64,000 nt of DNA. It comes from Oceanospirillum multiglobuliferum. GTDB lineage: Bacteria > Pseudomonadota > Gammaproteobacteria > Pseudomonadales > Halomonadaceae. A program made the translations under genes and the position numbers. Of this stretch, positions 17,262 to 26,654 are shown one piece after another. The DNA lies in assembly GCF_900167095.1 (NCBI RefSeq), contig NZ_FUXG01000008.1, positions 85,978 to 149,977 of the forward strand, in the 5' to 3' direction. Numbering within the stretch: position 1 is the first letter of the stretch; the number at the start of each line of letters is the position of its first letter. Below the pieces are notes generated by a model that saw only the letters and a program-made list of their open reading frames with translations, was not told where the DNA came from and did no database searches.

Positions 17262-18827
17262 TCAATCCTTTTGATGTGCAGGCAGGGTCGTAGTTTCAGG
17301 TTTTAAGTACAGCTGCGCTAGAGCTAGACTCATATCATTTTCAATAAAAGCCTTCAGTTGGATCTCTGCATCAAGACGTTGGTCTTGTTGTTTTACGAAC
17401 AAAACGCCAGACAAGGCATGCACTGCAGCAACAATACTGTCTGATGACTGGGCACCACTATGGTTTTCTAGCTCGCCAATGTCTGGGGAGCTGATCCAGT
17501 GCTCAAGATACTCTCGCTGTACGGCAAAATCGTTAAAATCCCCTAGGCTATCTTGTAATTTTTTCAGTGCCTTAAGTAGTGTTTTCAAGCTCTTTCTTGC
17601 CTGTTTTTCTTGAAATAGCCCAGTAAAAAACTCTAGTAGATAGCGAAGCTTTTTCGCCTCTAGACGAATATCATGGATCTCATCATCAACAGACTGCGGT
17701 GTAATAAGCTGAGCTTGAGCAACGATTTTTTCGTAACTCTTAAGCAAACGCTTGGCGGCTAGCTTTTGAACGGGCTGAAGTGCTTGTTTACTTTCTTTAA
17801 AATCAAGGCTAGCAAGTTGCTGCTCGATTTCTTCAATTTTACTTTGATAGGCAGGGCTTTTTATCCAGCGCGCAAGTGAACGATGAGCCAACTTACGCTT
17901 ATTAGCAAACTCGCTAAATAGTTCATCAAGCCCTTGATGAAACTGCTGTGGCAGCAGCTGTTTATATTCATCTTGACGCTGAAGATAAACGTCTAGGTCA
18001 CGCAGGGTATTAGTTCTACGTGCCAGATCACCTAAACTGAGTTTAAAATACTGGCTCGCTTCTATACCTACAACCTGTTTAAGCTGAGTAAACAAAGCTC
18101 GGCTACGACGTAATGCAACACGGTATTGATGCAAAAATAGCTTATCCCAGTCAGCGGCAATACCTGTTTCGTTTAACCGTACATTCTGCCAAAGCGTCGT
18201 ATGAATACTGGTTAGCGCTGTTGCGGCATTGTCATTCTCACCCATTATAAATACAGGTCTGCGGCTATAGCAGGTTGGGCAGATAGCCAACAGCTCTAAA
18301 CTGAGCTGAAATATGTGACGCTCTAGACTGTCTGGCTCAGAGGATAAAATAACACCTAGTGCTTCTCGGTATTCCTTCTCATACCCACGCAAACCACTTA
18401 ACTCCAGCATCGCGCCTAAGCCTGTTTGTGTGATATTCAAATCACACACTTTTTTCAGGTCTTCATTACGCAGTGCATATTGATAGTATTCAACCTCCAT
18501 ATCGGCCATTGGAAATAGACGACGAATATCAGTATGCGCAGAGACATAGGCTTTTAGCTGAGGATCGACGCAGTTCTCTGCATAACTAGGCACAGGTTCT
18601 GCACGATAGACATTAAGGTCAAGGTGGTTAATAAAGAAGGTTAATCCTTTATGGTTACTGGCTAATAGTCTATTTTTTTTCCAAAGACGCCATTCAAAAT
18701 CATCATAAAAGGTTAAGGTTTCTTGCTGAATCTGCATCGGCTCAAGGGTAAAGTGCGCTTGCAGTTTTTCCAGTATCTGTTCGGTTTTCTGACTATCCTG
18801 AACCAGCCACCGGGAATGCTTAATCAT
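17262..18827 (-). CDS. CYTH-like/CHAD domain protein
   Basis: A 521-residue protein with a degenerate CYTH-like N-terminal part (TFYDDFEWRLWKKNRLL near residue 43, the pattern found before CHAD domains) and a C-terminal CHAD (conserved histidine alpha-helical) domain. CHAD signatures are LFLHQYRVALRRSRALFTQL near residue 228 and EIHDIRLEAKKLRYLLEFFT near 380, with their conserved His/Arg/Lys residues that bind polyphosphate. CHAD proteins are known to coat polyphosphate granules. The N terminus lacks a clear ExExK metal motif, so it may not be an active triphosphatase. ATGA overlap with the RHH gene and a three-base gap to parA show one operon. Confidence 0.88.
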   Translation of the reverse strand: MIKHSRWLVQDSQKTEQILEKLQAHFTLEPMQIQQETLTFYDDFEWRLWKKNRLLASNHKGLTFFINHLDLNVYRAEPVPSYAENCVDPQLKAYVSAHTDIRRLFPMADMEVEYYQYALRNEDLKKVCDLNITQTGLGAMLELSGLRGYEKEYREALGVILSSEPDSLERHIFQLSLELLAICPTCYSRRPVFIMGENDNAATALTSIHTTLWQNVRLNETGIAADWDKLFLHQYRVALRRSRALFTQLKQVVGIEASQYFKLSLGDLARRTNTLRDLDVYLQRQDEYKQLLPQQFHQGLDELFSEFANKRKLAHRSLARWIKSPAYQSKIEEIEQQLASLDFKESKQALQPVQKLAAKRLLKSYEKIVAQAQLITPQSVDDEIHDIRLEAKKLRYLLEFFTGLFQEKQARKSLKTLLKALKKLQDSLGDFNDFAVQREYLEHWISSPDIGELENHSGAQSSDSIVAAVHALSGVLFVKQQDQRLDAEIQLKAFIENDMSLALAQLYLKPETTTLPAHQKD

Positions 18828-19015
18828 TTTGACTTACTTCCATTTGTTTTCAGTTTTACCCTTCCAGCAAGATAATCTTCGACCAGTTGCTCAACAATTT
18901 TTTGAATGCTACTGTCTTGCTCTATCGCTTTGATCTTTAAGGCTTTAAGGGTCTCATTTTTGAGCCTGAGCGATGTGTTTTTTTTGGTTTTTTCGCCAGA
19001 TTCATCTTTATCCAT
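18824..19015 (-). CDS. Small ribbon-helix-helix DNA-binding protein
   Basis: A 63-residue, highly charged protein. Residues 15-50 fit a ribbon-helix-helix (MetJ/Arc) pattern: KNTSLRLKNETLKALKIKAIEQDSSIQKIVEQLVEDYL, with a beta strand of alternating residues followed by two helices. N- and C-terminal tails are basic and flexible (ending KTNGSKSK), like ParG or the ParB-type partners of small ParA ATPases. It is the first gene of the operon and overlaps the CHAD gene by ATGA. Just upstream are repeated ATGAC motifs that could be its binding sites. It may repress the operon and act as the ParA partner; both are inferred. Confidence 0.75.
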   Translation of the reverse strand: MDKDESGEKTKKNTSLRLKNETLKALKIKAIEQDSSIQKIVEQLVEDYLAGRVKLKTNGSKSK

Positions 19016-19035
19016 CAGGCGTTACTCATTCCAAT

Positions 19036-19101
19036 CATGACATAATGACGTCATTTATTGTGCAAAAATTGGCATGCATAATCAAATGACAAAATAATGA
19101 C
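19036..19101. promoter_or_regulatory. Clustered ATGAC repeats upstream of RHH-parA operon
   Basis: Five copies of the pentamer ATGAC (or its complement GTCAT) occur within 66 bases: ATGAC at about 19036, the palindrome AATGACGTCATT at 19044-19055, and AATGAC at 19085 and 19096. RHH proteins bind such short repeats cooperatively, so this is a candidate operator and possibly a centromere-like site. AT-rich sequence between them probably contains the promoter. Confidence 0.55.
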
Positions 19102-19136
19102 AACCTGCAAATATAACTGAAATGCTTATATAGCCC

Positions 19137-19952
19137 CTATTGATCTAGCTGCTGCTGAAAGTAATCCATTAACTGGCCAGATATTGCGTAACTACCAGGA
19201 CGTGCAGGAAAGTCCTCTAACCGCCCCCATCGTGCTTCGACAATCTCATGACCATCAACCTTAACTTCACCACCTGCATACTCACAGATAAACCCTAACA
19301 TTAATGAATGTGGGAAAGGCCAACTTTGGCTAGAAATATAATGCAGATTTTTAATTTCAACGCCCACCTCTTCTTTGACCTCTCGATGAAGCGCTTGTTC
19401 GGCACTTTCACCGGGCTCAATAAAGCCAGCAATACAACTGAAATAATTGCTCTTAAAGCTGGCATTTCGCGCTAATAACACTTGGTCACCTTGAGTAATC
19501 AACACGATGACACAAGGGTTGATACGTGGATATTGACGATAACCACAGGCACTACAGCACATTGCATTTTCGTGCTGATGAATATGAGTACGAGTACCAC
19601 ATCGGCAGCAATAGTTATGGTCTTGCTCCCAAGTCAATAGTTGGCTGGCACTGGCAATAAGTTCAAAACAGGATGCGTCGATACTCATCAAGAGCGATCT
19701 AAAACTGGCTTGACTGAAAGGCTTATCTTCAAGCCAGTCTTGCCATTCAGGACTGCGGGTACAATAAACAGGATAGCCTTGATATTCCGCCACAAAACGC
19801 CATGTTTGCTCTGGAAGTTCATGTGCGACTTGATTGGCAGCCAATAGCGGTGACGCTTGATCTACCTCTACGATTAGATTATGACCGATAAAAATCAAGA
19901 GTCTGCTTTGGACAGGTAGCTCTGCTGTTCCACAATGACGAGTCCACAACAT
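19137..19952 (-). CDS. nudC: NAD(+)/NADH pyrophosphatase NudC
   Basis: Nudix enzyme that hydrolyses NADH to NMNH and AMP and can remove NAD caps from RNA. The 271-residue protein has the NudC layout: a variable N-terminal domain, a four-cysteine zinc ribbon (CCRCGTRTH ... CCSACGYRQYPRINP), and the Nudix box GFIEPGESAEQALHREVKEE-VG followed by the SQPWPFP-type motif, here SQSWPFPHSLMLGF, diagnostic of the NADH pyrophosphatase subfamily. It is a single gene, divergent from the DUF3010 gene. Confidence 0.95.
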   Translation of the reverse strand: MLWTRHCGTAELPVQSRLLIFIGHNLIVEVDQASPLLAANQVAHELPEQTWRFVAEYQGYPVYCTRSPEWQDWLEDKPFSQASFRSLLMSIDASCFELIASASQLLTWEQDHNYCCRCGTRTHIHQHENAMCCSACGYRQYPRINPCVIVLITQGDQVLLARNASFKSNYFSCIAGFIEPGESAEQALHREVKEEVGVEIKNLHYISSQSWPFPHSLMLGFICEYAGGEVKVDGHEIVEARWGRLEDFPARPGSYAISGQLMDYFQQQLDQ

Positions 19953-20095
19953 GATGTTTCCTTAATACATTTGATTAAAGCAGTTTATAACAGGGACAAA
20001 TGAATGACAGCCCTAAAGTTATTTCTCTCACCGATTCATCGCGGTATGCTCAGATTCCGTTTATAATGTCCGCTCAATTAGTCAGCAGGTGTGTT

Positions 20096-20692
20096 ATGAG
20101 AGTTTGTGGTGTTGAACTGAAAGGCAATGAAGCTTTAATTTGTCTGTTATCCAAGTCTGGGGAGCTGTTTGATATCCCTGATTGCCGTCAAGTGCGCTTC
20201 AGCATCAAAGACAGTGATGATCAACAGCAGATGCGCTTTTTTCAACAGTCTTTCCGTAAGCTAATGGAAGACTACAAAGTAGAGCAAGTCGTGATTCGCC
20301 AGCGCTTGCACAAAGGTAAATTTGCAGGCGGTGCAGTTGGTTTTAAGCTTGAAGGCGCTTTACAGGCTTTAAGCAATATGCCAGTTACAATCTTCGCTCC
20401 AAGCAAAATTAAAGAGCAGTTGAAGCACACTCCGCTGCCTATCGATTTCTCACAAACAGGCTTAAAAGCATTTCAAGAAGTTGCGTTTGTGACGGCTTTT
20501 GCGTTCCTCAACAAGCCTGAAATTGTTGCTTTGGCTAACAAAACTAAACCCGAGCTTAATACTGCAAAAGCTAGTGATGCTGTCGAAACAGCAAAAACAA
20601 AACAAGCAGTGGAAACTCCGATAGAACAACCAGCTGCGGCTCAAGAGCCAGAGAATGCCTCAGCAGAAAAATTTAACCCATGGAAACGTTAA
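20096..20692 (+). CDS. DUF3010 family protein
   Basis: A 198-residue protein. The ATG at 20096 is chosen because homologues begin MRVCGVELKGNEA and an AGCAGGTG-type ribosome site lies before it; a frame open from 20000 is an upstream extension. The RuvC/RNase H-like DUF3010 core includes LMEDYKVEQVVIRQRLHKGKFAGGAVGFKLE, the family's hallmark, then LKHTPLPIDFSQTGLKAFQEVAFVTAFAFL. The last 50 residues are a low-complexity Ala/Lys/Glu/Gln extension ending KFNPWKR, absent from short homologues. The function is unknown. Confidence 0.82.
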   Translation: MRVCGVELKGNEALICLLSKSGELFDIPDCRQVRFSIKDSDDQQQMRFFQQSFRKLMEDYKVEQVVIRQRLHKGKFAGGAVGFKLEGALQALSNMPVTIFAPSKIKEQLKHTPLPIDFSQTGLKAFQEVAFVTAFAFLNKPEIVALANKTKPELNTAKASDAVETAKTKQAVETPIEQPAAAQEPENASAEKFNPWKR

Positions 20693-20724
20693 TCTACCAA
20701 TAGCGTTTTCTACATAGCATCATT

Positions 20725-20762
20725 AAAGGTGTCGAGTGCCAAGGCGCTCGATACCTTTTTTA
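20725..20762 (+). terminator. Rho-independent terminator after DUF3010 gene
   Basis: A stem AAAGGTGTCGAG / CTCGATACCTTT (one wobble pair) with loop TGCCAAGGCG is followed by a T-run, about 30 bases after the DUF3010 stop. Confidence 0.82.
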
Positions 20763-20864
20763 TGACCAAAAGAGATGCTGTACCAGACTTTTTCTCGACT
20801 TAATAACATGCTATTTTCAGCAGCATAACGTTTCTTATTTAGTCTTATGAGAAGGAGTTTTACG

Positions 20865-20978
20865 ATGAAAAAGCGGCCTCCTGGATTTTGGGGTGGTATT
20901 TCTATTGTCGCCGTTATGCTATTGATTTTAATCTGGTTTACACTTTTGGCCGATGAGTACGCGGCATATTTTAACTAA
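20865..20978 (+). CDS. 37-residue single-pass membrane protein
   Basis: A very short ORF with strong support: AAGGAG lies seven bases before the ATG, the gene sits alone after a terminator and 20 bases before the next gene, and the product has a clear architecture. It begins with a basic segment (MKKRPPGFWGG), then about 18 hydrophobic residues (ISIVAVMLLILIWFTLL), then a short acidic/aromatic tail (ADEYAAYFN). This predicts a single membrane helix with the N terminus inside. I do not recognise a family; it could be a small regulator or a subunit of a membrane complex. Confidence 0.7.
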   Translation: MKKRPPGFWGGISIVAVMLLILIWFTLLADEYAAYFN

Positions 20979-20998
20979 TCAAACTAAGGCGATAGACA

Positions 20999-21505
20999 GT
21001 GGCAGGCATTGCGTTTTTAAACGGTTATTCAGAGACTGTTCTACAGCAAGTGCAACGCTTACTCGATGATCATCAGCTGGATGCATACCTTAAGAAGAAA
21101 TACCCCAGTAGTCACAACATAGTTACAGATGCACTTTTGTATGATTACGCTATGTCGCTAAAGAATAGCTACATGAAAAAAGCACCACCTTTGCGCCGTA
21201 TCAGCTTTGATCCAAAGATCAGTGTCGAGCACCATGCACTTGGAATCAATGCCCATATTGCCCGTGGTCATGGCGGAAAGCTCAAAGCCAGTCATGAAAT
21301 ACGCATTGATCCTGTCTTTAAGCACTGCCCAGAACTATTTTTACGCATGATAGTTGTACATGAGTTAGCGCATTTGAAAGAACGTGAACATAATAAAGCG
21401 TTTTATCAACTGTGCACTCACATCGAACCTGACTATTTTCAGCTAGAACTTGATTTACGCTTGTTGCTACTTTGGCAGTCTCAGTCTAATGAACGGCTGT
21501 ATTAG
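20999..21505 (+). CDS. YgjP-like metallopeptidase (M48/WLM-type)
   Basis: A 168-residue cytoplasmic zinc metalloprotease-like protein of the YgjP/DUF45 group. The zinc motif HELAHLKEREH (HExxH followed five residues later by a third His) is at about residues 122-132, and the C-terminal part has the family's D-F-LELDLRL pattern. GTG start at 20999 preceded by AAGG. It follows the 37-residue membrane protein gene by 20 bases, so the two may be co-transcribed. Substrate unknown. Confidence 0.82.
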   Translation: MAGIAFLNGYSETVLQQVQRLLDDHQLDAYLKKKYPSSHNIVTDALLYDYAMSLKNSYMKKAPPLRRISFDPKISVEHHALGINAHIARGHGGKLKASHEIRIDPVFKHCPELFLRMIVVHELAHLKEREHNKAFYQLCTHIEPDYFQLELDLRLLLLWQSQSNERLY

Positions 21506-21599
21506 GTTGCTGAAGAAGAATCTGCAATAAAATCAGGCCGAATCTAGCCTATATTAATAATTAAAGTACCTTGGATATTGATCAATAAGGATTGGTGGC

Positions 21600-22466
21600 A
21601 TGAGCATGATCCACAGTTGGAAAAACCAAAAAGCTGGGCAGAAACCTTATGTCATTCCCTCTAGACCCGAGTCATTGGTTTCTATTGTTGAACTTATGAA
21701 GGCTCAGGAGCCAAATACTGAGCAGATAGCTGCTATTTTACGCAAAGATGTTTATCTATATAGCAGTGTGCTAGCCGCAGTAAACGTCCCAGTTTTCGCC
21801 CTCAATCATAAAATCACCGACATTAATCACGCTATTACACTTTTAGGCTTAGACCGTTTATTTTCAATTGTGCGTTTAGCCGCCTTAAAGAATAGTTTAA
21901 GCACTACAGAGCGGTTAGACCGCTTCTGGGATAGTGCTACAGAGGTTGCGGAGATTTGCGCAAGCATTGCCGTAAAGTATACAGGTCTTGACATTCACAC
22001 AGCCTACTCTATAGGGATGATGCATGACTGTGGTATACCGCTGATGTTAGAAAGCCATCCTGATTTCAAAGCATTTTTACGCGAAGCAAATGCGCAAGAC
22101 TTATTGTCATTGCAAAATGACGAACAAAAGCGTTTTGGTAGCAACCACTTTCAGGTCGGCGCTGAAATAGCACATCTATGGTATATGCCAGATTCAATCT
22201 GTGAAGCGATCGCTTACCAACCAACAGTTATAACTGTTTTAGAAGGCACGCTACCATGTTCGGATGAGGGCAAACTTCTACTATCAGTACTCACTTTAGC
22301 TAAAGACATCAGCACCGTTTATCGACGTTTCTGGCGTATTTATGACAGCAGTGAACCTGTGCCCCAGCTCAGTGTGGTTCTAGAATATATAGGGTTACCC
22401 GACATTGAGTATTTGGATCTGCGTGAAGACTTTATCAGCCTACTAGAAAGTCGAGAGAATGACTGA
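21600..22466 (+). CDS. HDOD domain protein
   Basis: A 288-residue single-domain HDOD protein, a catalytically inactive relative of HD phosphohydrolases used in signalling. The family pattern includes a first helical part with EQIAAILRKDVYLYSSVLAAVN, then HAITLLGLDRLFSIVRLAALKN, and YSIGMMHDCGIPLML, which keeps an HDC instead of the catalytic HD metal site, and HFQVGAEIAHLWYMPDSICEAI. It is 27 bases upstream of a large hybrid sensor kinase on the same strand and is probably in the same signalling operon. Confidence 0.88.
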   Translation: MSMIHSWKNQKAGQKPYVIPSRPESLVSIVELMKAQEPNTEQIAAILRKDVYLYSSVLAAVNVPVFALNHKITDINHAITLLGLDRLFSIVRLAALKNSLSTTERLDRFWDSATEVAEICASIAVKYTGLDIHTAYSIGMMHDCGIPLMLESHPDFKAFLREANAQDLLSLQNDEQKRFGSNHFQVGAEIAHLWYMPDSICEAIAYQPTVITVLEGTLPCSDEGKLLLSVLTLAKDISTVYRRFWRIYDSSEPVPQLSVVLEYIGLPDIEYLDLREDFISLLESREND

Positions 22467-22493
22467 ATAGCAGCCATTTGAGGTGTTACTGCA

Positions 22494-25400
22494 TTGAGTA
22501 TTATTGTGCGCACAGTTTTGGGCACTGCCCTTAGTTATTTCATTCTGGGTATGCTTGGGCAGCTTATTGCTATCCCCCCTGGCTTTGCCACTATCATCTG
22601 GCCTGCATCAGGTATTGCTTTGGGTGCGGTGCTTCTTTTAGGCCGCTGGTCTTTATTAGGTGTCTTTCTTGGCTCTTTTTTAGTTAACACTTATATATCT
22701 TTAACCACTAATACACAAGAGCTACAGTTTTTAATTCCAGCAGCAATTGCAATGGGAGCAAGCCTACAAGCATGGGTTGGCGCTTGGGCTATTAGATCTT
22801 TTGTAGGGTTTCCTTTTTCGTTTAACAACTTAGCTCTCTCAGCAAAATTTCTCTTCATTGGCGGCCCAATCAGCGCGTTGGTAAATGCCTCTCTAAGCTG
22901 TAGTACTTTATTAATGCTAGGTGTTTTACCTAAAGCACAGTTTTTAGGCAATTGGCTCAGTTGGTGGGCCGGAGATAGTATCGGCATTATTGTTGTAATG
23001 CCTTGGTTACTCGCACTGTTCCCTAAACTCACGCACTTTGAGCTGTCTAAGAAACCCCTATTAATTGTCGCTCTCGCAATTATTACCCTAGTGACCGCAG
23101 TATTATCTGTTATGGCCGCTGGTTTTGAACAAAACAAACAGGCCAATGAATTTAAAAACAACGCCAAATTATTGAGCGAATCATTACAAGCACAAATTCA
23201 TAATGCAGCAGATGTACTCTATGGATTGAAAGGTTTACTGCGTGTCTTACCCAACCCAACCCCCGATGAGTTTTATCAATATACTCAGCCTATTCTAACG
23301 CGTAGCGACGTGCTACACGGCCTATCTTGGAACGCCGTAGTAACAGGTTCAGACTTACCTAAGTTTAATCAAAAAATGCAGCAGCTTTACGCTTCGCAAG
23401 CACTATCTAAACCATTTCAAGCAATGGAGCGCGCAGCACATGGGCAGTTAGTCCCAGCTCAGCCTCGTAAGCAACACGTAGTGGTCAGCTTAATTGAACC
23501 ATTTGGTCGAAACCAGCAAGCCCTTGGCTATGATGTTTATTCACAAGCCGATCGAAAAGCAGCTCTAGATCATGCAGCAGAGCTTCGAATGGAGTACCCC
23601 ACTGCGCCTATACAGTTGGTGCAAGCATCAGGTTCTCAGGCAGGCGTGCTAATGTTTTTACCTGTGTTTGAGTCAGAGTCCTATAACGCCTCATTACTAG
23701 GCTATGCCACTGCTGTACTAAAAGTAGGTGATATTGCTAAAAAAGCATTTTCTGACGAACTACTACCTAACACAAAGCTGGCATTGTTAGATATTGATGC
23801 GCCTGAAGGCAAAAAACTCTTATTTCAATCGTCATGGAGCGATATTGACGCTGACGCTGTTGCCTTAGAGCACGACAGTGCTACCTTTCCCATGTACCAA
23901 AGTCACCATATTGCGGTTGGTGGCGACCAATGGTTACTTGTTCAAGTCAGCGAATCAAGCTTTATCCATCAACCTTGGGGCGTGCATTTATTACTTGCCA
24001 GTGGTTTTCTAGTATCGGGTTTACTAGGCTGGCTGGTCATTATTGTCTCTAGCCATACAGCTGAAATTGAGCGCCAAGTGCGTGTCCGTACCGATGATTT
24101 AATATCTGCCAACCAACGTTTAAAGCGCTCAGAAATAGAGCAAACTAAAACAGCGGAGGCGGCTGAGGCAGCCAGTAAGGCTAAAAGCGAATTCTTGGCG
24201 AATATGAGTCACGAAATTAGAACACCTATAAATGGTGTCCTAGGCATGATTGATCTTTTACTAGACAGTAATCTATCAAATGAACAGCGCCAGTTAGCGC
24301 AGATCGCTCAAACAAGCACCCAGTCACTTTTGAGCATTATTAACGAAATTTTAGACTTTTCAAAAATTGAAGCTGGCAAACTTGAAATAGAAAATGAGCC
24401 TTTTGAACTGACAGAATTACTCAGCACAATTCACCAAAACTTCGCGCTACAAGCCAGCTCAAAGGGGCTAGGCTGGGCCTGCCCTGCTAATCACGTGCAA
24501 GCACAATGCTTTGAAGGCGATATGAATCGCATACGTCAGGTACTGACCAACCTAGTGGGTAATGCCCTCAAATTTACCCATCAAGGGCGAGTTTCGGTTT
24601 ATTGTGAAGTAGAGCCAATGCAGCTGGCACTTGAGAACGCAAAGCTATCGTTATTGCACTTCCGTGTTGTAGATACAGGGATAGGTTTAACTGTTGAGCA
24701 ACAAGACAAGCTATTTGAGCGTTTCACTCAAGCTGATGGCTCTGTAACCCGGAAGTTTGGCGGCACAGGTTTAGGACTTGCGATTTGTAAGCAGCTTGTT
24801 GAAATGATGGGAGGACATATCACTGTTGAGAGCATTCCAGAGATGGGCAGCAGTTTTATTATTACTTTACCGCTCAATATGCTTGAAAATACCTGTGATA
24901 AATGCAAACCAGTAGAGCCTAGTCAATCACAAGCATTAGTACAGCATTTTCCTGACAGTAATGCAGCGCCTAGCTTCGAGCAAGTAAACTCATGGCAAGG
25001 TCGAACAGTATTAATAGTTGAGGACAACTTAACCAATCAACTTGTTGCCCAAGGGGTGATGAATAAATATGGCTTTGACGTAGATATCGCCAATAACGGC
25101 GAAGAAGCCGTCGAAATGATTACAGAAAATCATTACGACCTTGTTCTAATGGATTGCCAAATGCCTGTGATGGATGGCTACGAGGCAACTCGTCGTATTC
25201 GAGCTAATGAAATTACCCGCGGAGTTCTACCAGAACAAGCCCTGCTTATCATCGCAATGACAGCCCATGCGCTACAAGGTGACCGAGAGGCATGTTTAAC
25301 TGCTGGTATGAACGACTATATCAGTAAACCCATAGAAAGAAGTATTTTGGTACAAACCTTACAAAAATGGCTACCTGCCAATGCAGAAGGCACCATTGAA

Positions 25401-25817
25401 CAACCTTATGTATCATCGAATAATGCGCAGGTAAAGACATCCATAAAGTCTACAGAGCCTGTAAAAACGCCTACCGATTTTGACATTAAAGCAATGGAAG
25501 CGCGGCTATTGAATGAGCCTGAGCTGATTCGAAATGTGCTGGAGGTTTTTCAACAAGATTGCGACATTGATATTATTGCTTTACGAGAAAGCTTTACAGA
25601 ACAAAAGCTTACGGCAACCGCCAAGCTTGCTCACAGAATTAAAGGTGCTTCCTCTAACGTGGGGGGCATTAAAGTACAGCAATTGGCATTAGAGCTAGAA
25701 CAAGCGGTTAAGAATAAAGACATCGAAAAGAGCAACCTGTTGCTAACAGAGTTAGAACAAAGCTACCAAACACTTAGAGAAGCAATGACTGAGTATCTAT
25801 CCAGTCAAAAGCGATAA
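22494..25817 (+). CDS. MASE1/CHASE hybrid histidine kinase with REC and Hpt domains
   Basis: A 1107-residue membrane sensor kinase with a full internal phosphorelay. The N terminus (residues 1-220) is a MASE1-like membrane domain with about eight helices; residues about 230-500 form a periplasmic CHASE domain ([20 protein letters not shown]), bounded by another membrane helix near 510. Then come HisKA with [17 protein letters not shown] (phospho-His573), HATPase_c ([16 protein letters not shown]), a receiver with [13 protein letters not shown] (Asp887), and a C-terminal Hpt with [13 protein letters not shown] (His1047). Start is TTG at 22494 with a GAGGTG ribosome site. The output response regulator is not in the window; the HDOD gene upstream may be the partner. 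Confidence 0.9.
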   Translation: MSIIVRTVLGTALSYFILGMLGQLIAIPPGFATIIWPASGIALGAVLLLGRWSLLGVFLGSFLVNTYISLTTNTQELQFLIPAAIAMGASLQAWVGAWAIRSFVGFPFSFNNLALSAKFLFIGGPISALVNASLSCSTLLMLGVLPKAQFLGNWLSWWAGDSIGIIVVMPWLLALFPKLTHFELSKKPLLIVALAIITLVTAVLSVMAAGFEQNKQANEFKNNAKLLSESLQAQIHNAADVLYGLKGLLRVLPNPTPDEFYQYTQPILTRSDVLHGLSWNAVVTGSDLPKFNQKMQQLYASQALSKPFQAMERAAHGQLVPAQPRKQHVVVSLIEPFGRNQQALGYDVYSQADRKAALDHAAELRMEYPTAPIQLVQASGSQAGVLMFLPVFESESYNASLLGYATAVLKVGDIAKKAFSDELLPNTKLALLDIDAPEGKKLLFQSSWSDIDADAVALEHDSATFPMYQSHHIAVGGDQWLLVQVSESSFIHQPWGVHLLLASGFLVSGLLGWLVIIVSSHTAEIERQVRVRTDDLISANQRLKRSEIEQTKTAEAAEAASKAKSEFLANMSHEIRTPINGVLGMIDLLLDSNLSNEQRQLAQIAQTSTQSLLSIINEILDFSKIEAGKLEIENEPFELTELLSTIHQNFALQASSKGLGWACPANHVQAQCFEGDMNRIRQVLTNLVGNALKFTHQGRVSVYCEVEPMQLALENAKLSLLHFRVVDTGIGLTVEQQDKLFERFTQADGSVTRKFGGTGLGLAICKQLVEMMGGHITVESIPEMGSSFIITLPLNMLENTCDKCKPVEPSQSQALVQHFPDSNAAPSFEQVNSWQGRTVLIVEDNLTNQLVAQGVMNKYGFDVDIANNGEEAVEMITENHYDLVLMDCQMPVMDGYEATRRIRANEITRGVLPEQALLIIAMTAHALQGDREACLTAGMNDYISKPIERSILVQTLQKWLPANAEGTIEQPYVSSNNAQVKTSIKSTEPVKTPTDFDIKAMEARLLNEPELIRNVLEVFQQDCDIDIIALRESFTEQKLTATAKLAHRIKGASSNVGGIKVQQLALELEQAVKNKDIEKSNLLLTELEQSYQTLREAMTEYLSSQKR

Positions 25818-25823
25818 AACGTA

Positions 25824-25856
25824 ACTAGGGCTTACCTTTGAGAGGTGAGCCCTAGT
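25824..25856 (+). terminator. Hairpin after the hybrid kinase gene
   Basis: A 13-bp stem (ACTAGGGCTTACC / GGTGAGCCCTAGT, one wobble) with a 7-base loop begins seven bases after the kinase stop. No long T-run follows, so termination is probable rather than certain. Confidence 0.65.
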
Positions 25857-25929
25857 CACTTAAAAACCAAGCTTTAACCTTTACCGCTGCTCATACGATT
25901 GAACCTAGTAAAGAATGCATCACGCCAGC

Positions 25930-26433
25930 TTATTGAGACAATGACACCTGAAAACCAGGTGCATTTTTTGGATGGTTTTCTTGAGTAAAGACACCACGGT
26001 CATTTTTCAGTGCAAGCACTTCAAAGAAGGGACGGAAGCGATCTTCTGCAATGCCAAATGCTTGTAGGAATTTGGCAAACATAACTTGCTCTTCAGGCTC
26101 TGCTTGGCCATCAGAAAGAGAAGAGTCTACCAAGTTTGTCAGAATGCACATCTTCTGAGCGTCAGACAGCAAAGGCGCTGCCTCTTGCAAGAACTGCTCA
26201 ACCGTATGGCTACGGATATAACGCTGAGCAGAGTCTAGTAACGCACGGTTATTGGCGCCAACACCAATAGAACCACCACTTTTCTCACCACCTAGCACTG
26301 ACAGTAGCTGGCCAACTTCTTCATTATCAAACTCGCCATCTGCTGCAATCATGTACAATAAAGAGGTCGCAAACGCCAGATGAGGTGTCATCTGAGTGCC
26401 AGTATCCCCTTTAAACATATCAAACAAACCCAT
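25930..26433 (-). CDS. TerB-like family protein
   Basis: A 167-residue helical protein with the TerB-like pattern: MGLFDMFKG at the N terminus, then ATSLLYMIAADGEFDNEEVGQLLSVLGG with the acidic IAADGEFD metal-binding-like loop, and a second copy near the C-terminal part, LVDSSLSDGQAEPEEQVMFAKFL. Families of this type were named for tellurite resistance but are widespread and mostly of unknown function. It is a single gene read towards the kinase's terminator. It marks the left border of the integron-derived patch. Confidence 0.82.
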   Translation of the reverse strand: MGLFDMFKGDTGTQMTPHLAFATSLLYMIAADGEFDNEEVGQLLSVLGGEKSGGSIGVGANNRALLDSAQRYIRSHTVEQFLQEAAPLLSDAQKMCILTNLVDSSLSDGQAEPEEQVMFAKFLQAFGIAEDRFRPFFEVLALKNDRGVFTQENHPKNAPGFQVSLSQ

Positions 26434-26654
26434 TTCGTGACTCCTGTTGATAGTGATATTACTTTGCGACAGGCTTGGTTTCGCCTGTTTGCCCTATCGT
26501 AGGCCATTAATTTGCGTAAAAGTTCCTAACACAAGAAGAATATTTTAAAAGCTATGCGAGGAGTAAGCGCTATTGCAATGTTGATTTTTCAGATATAAAT
26601 GAGTGAGTGTCCGAATTTTCCGTTAGTAAATTGGTTATCATCAAGGATGTAAAC

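Noticed and set aside
22691..23167. 158-codon minus-strand frame in the kinase gene
   Set aside because: Shadow of the hydrophobic MASE1 coding region.
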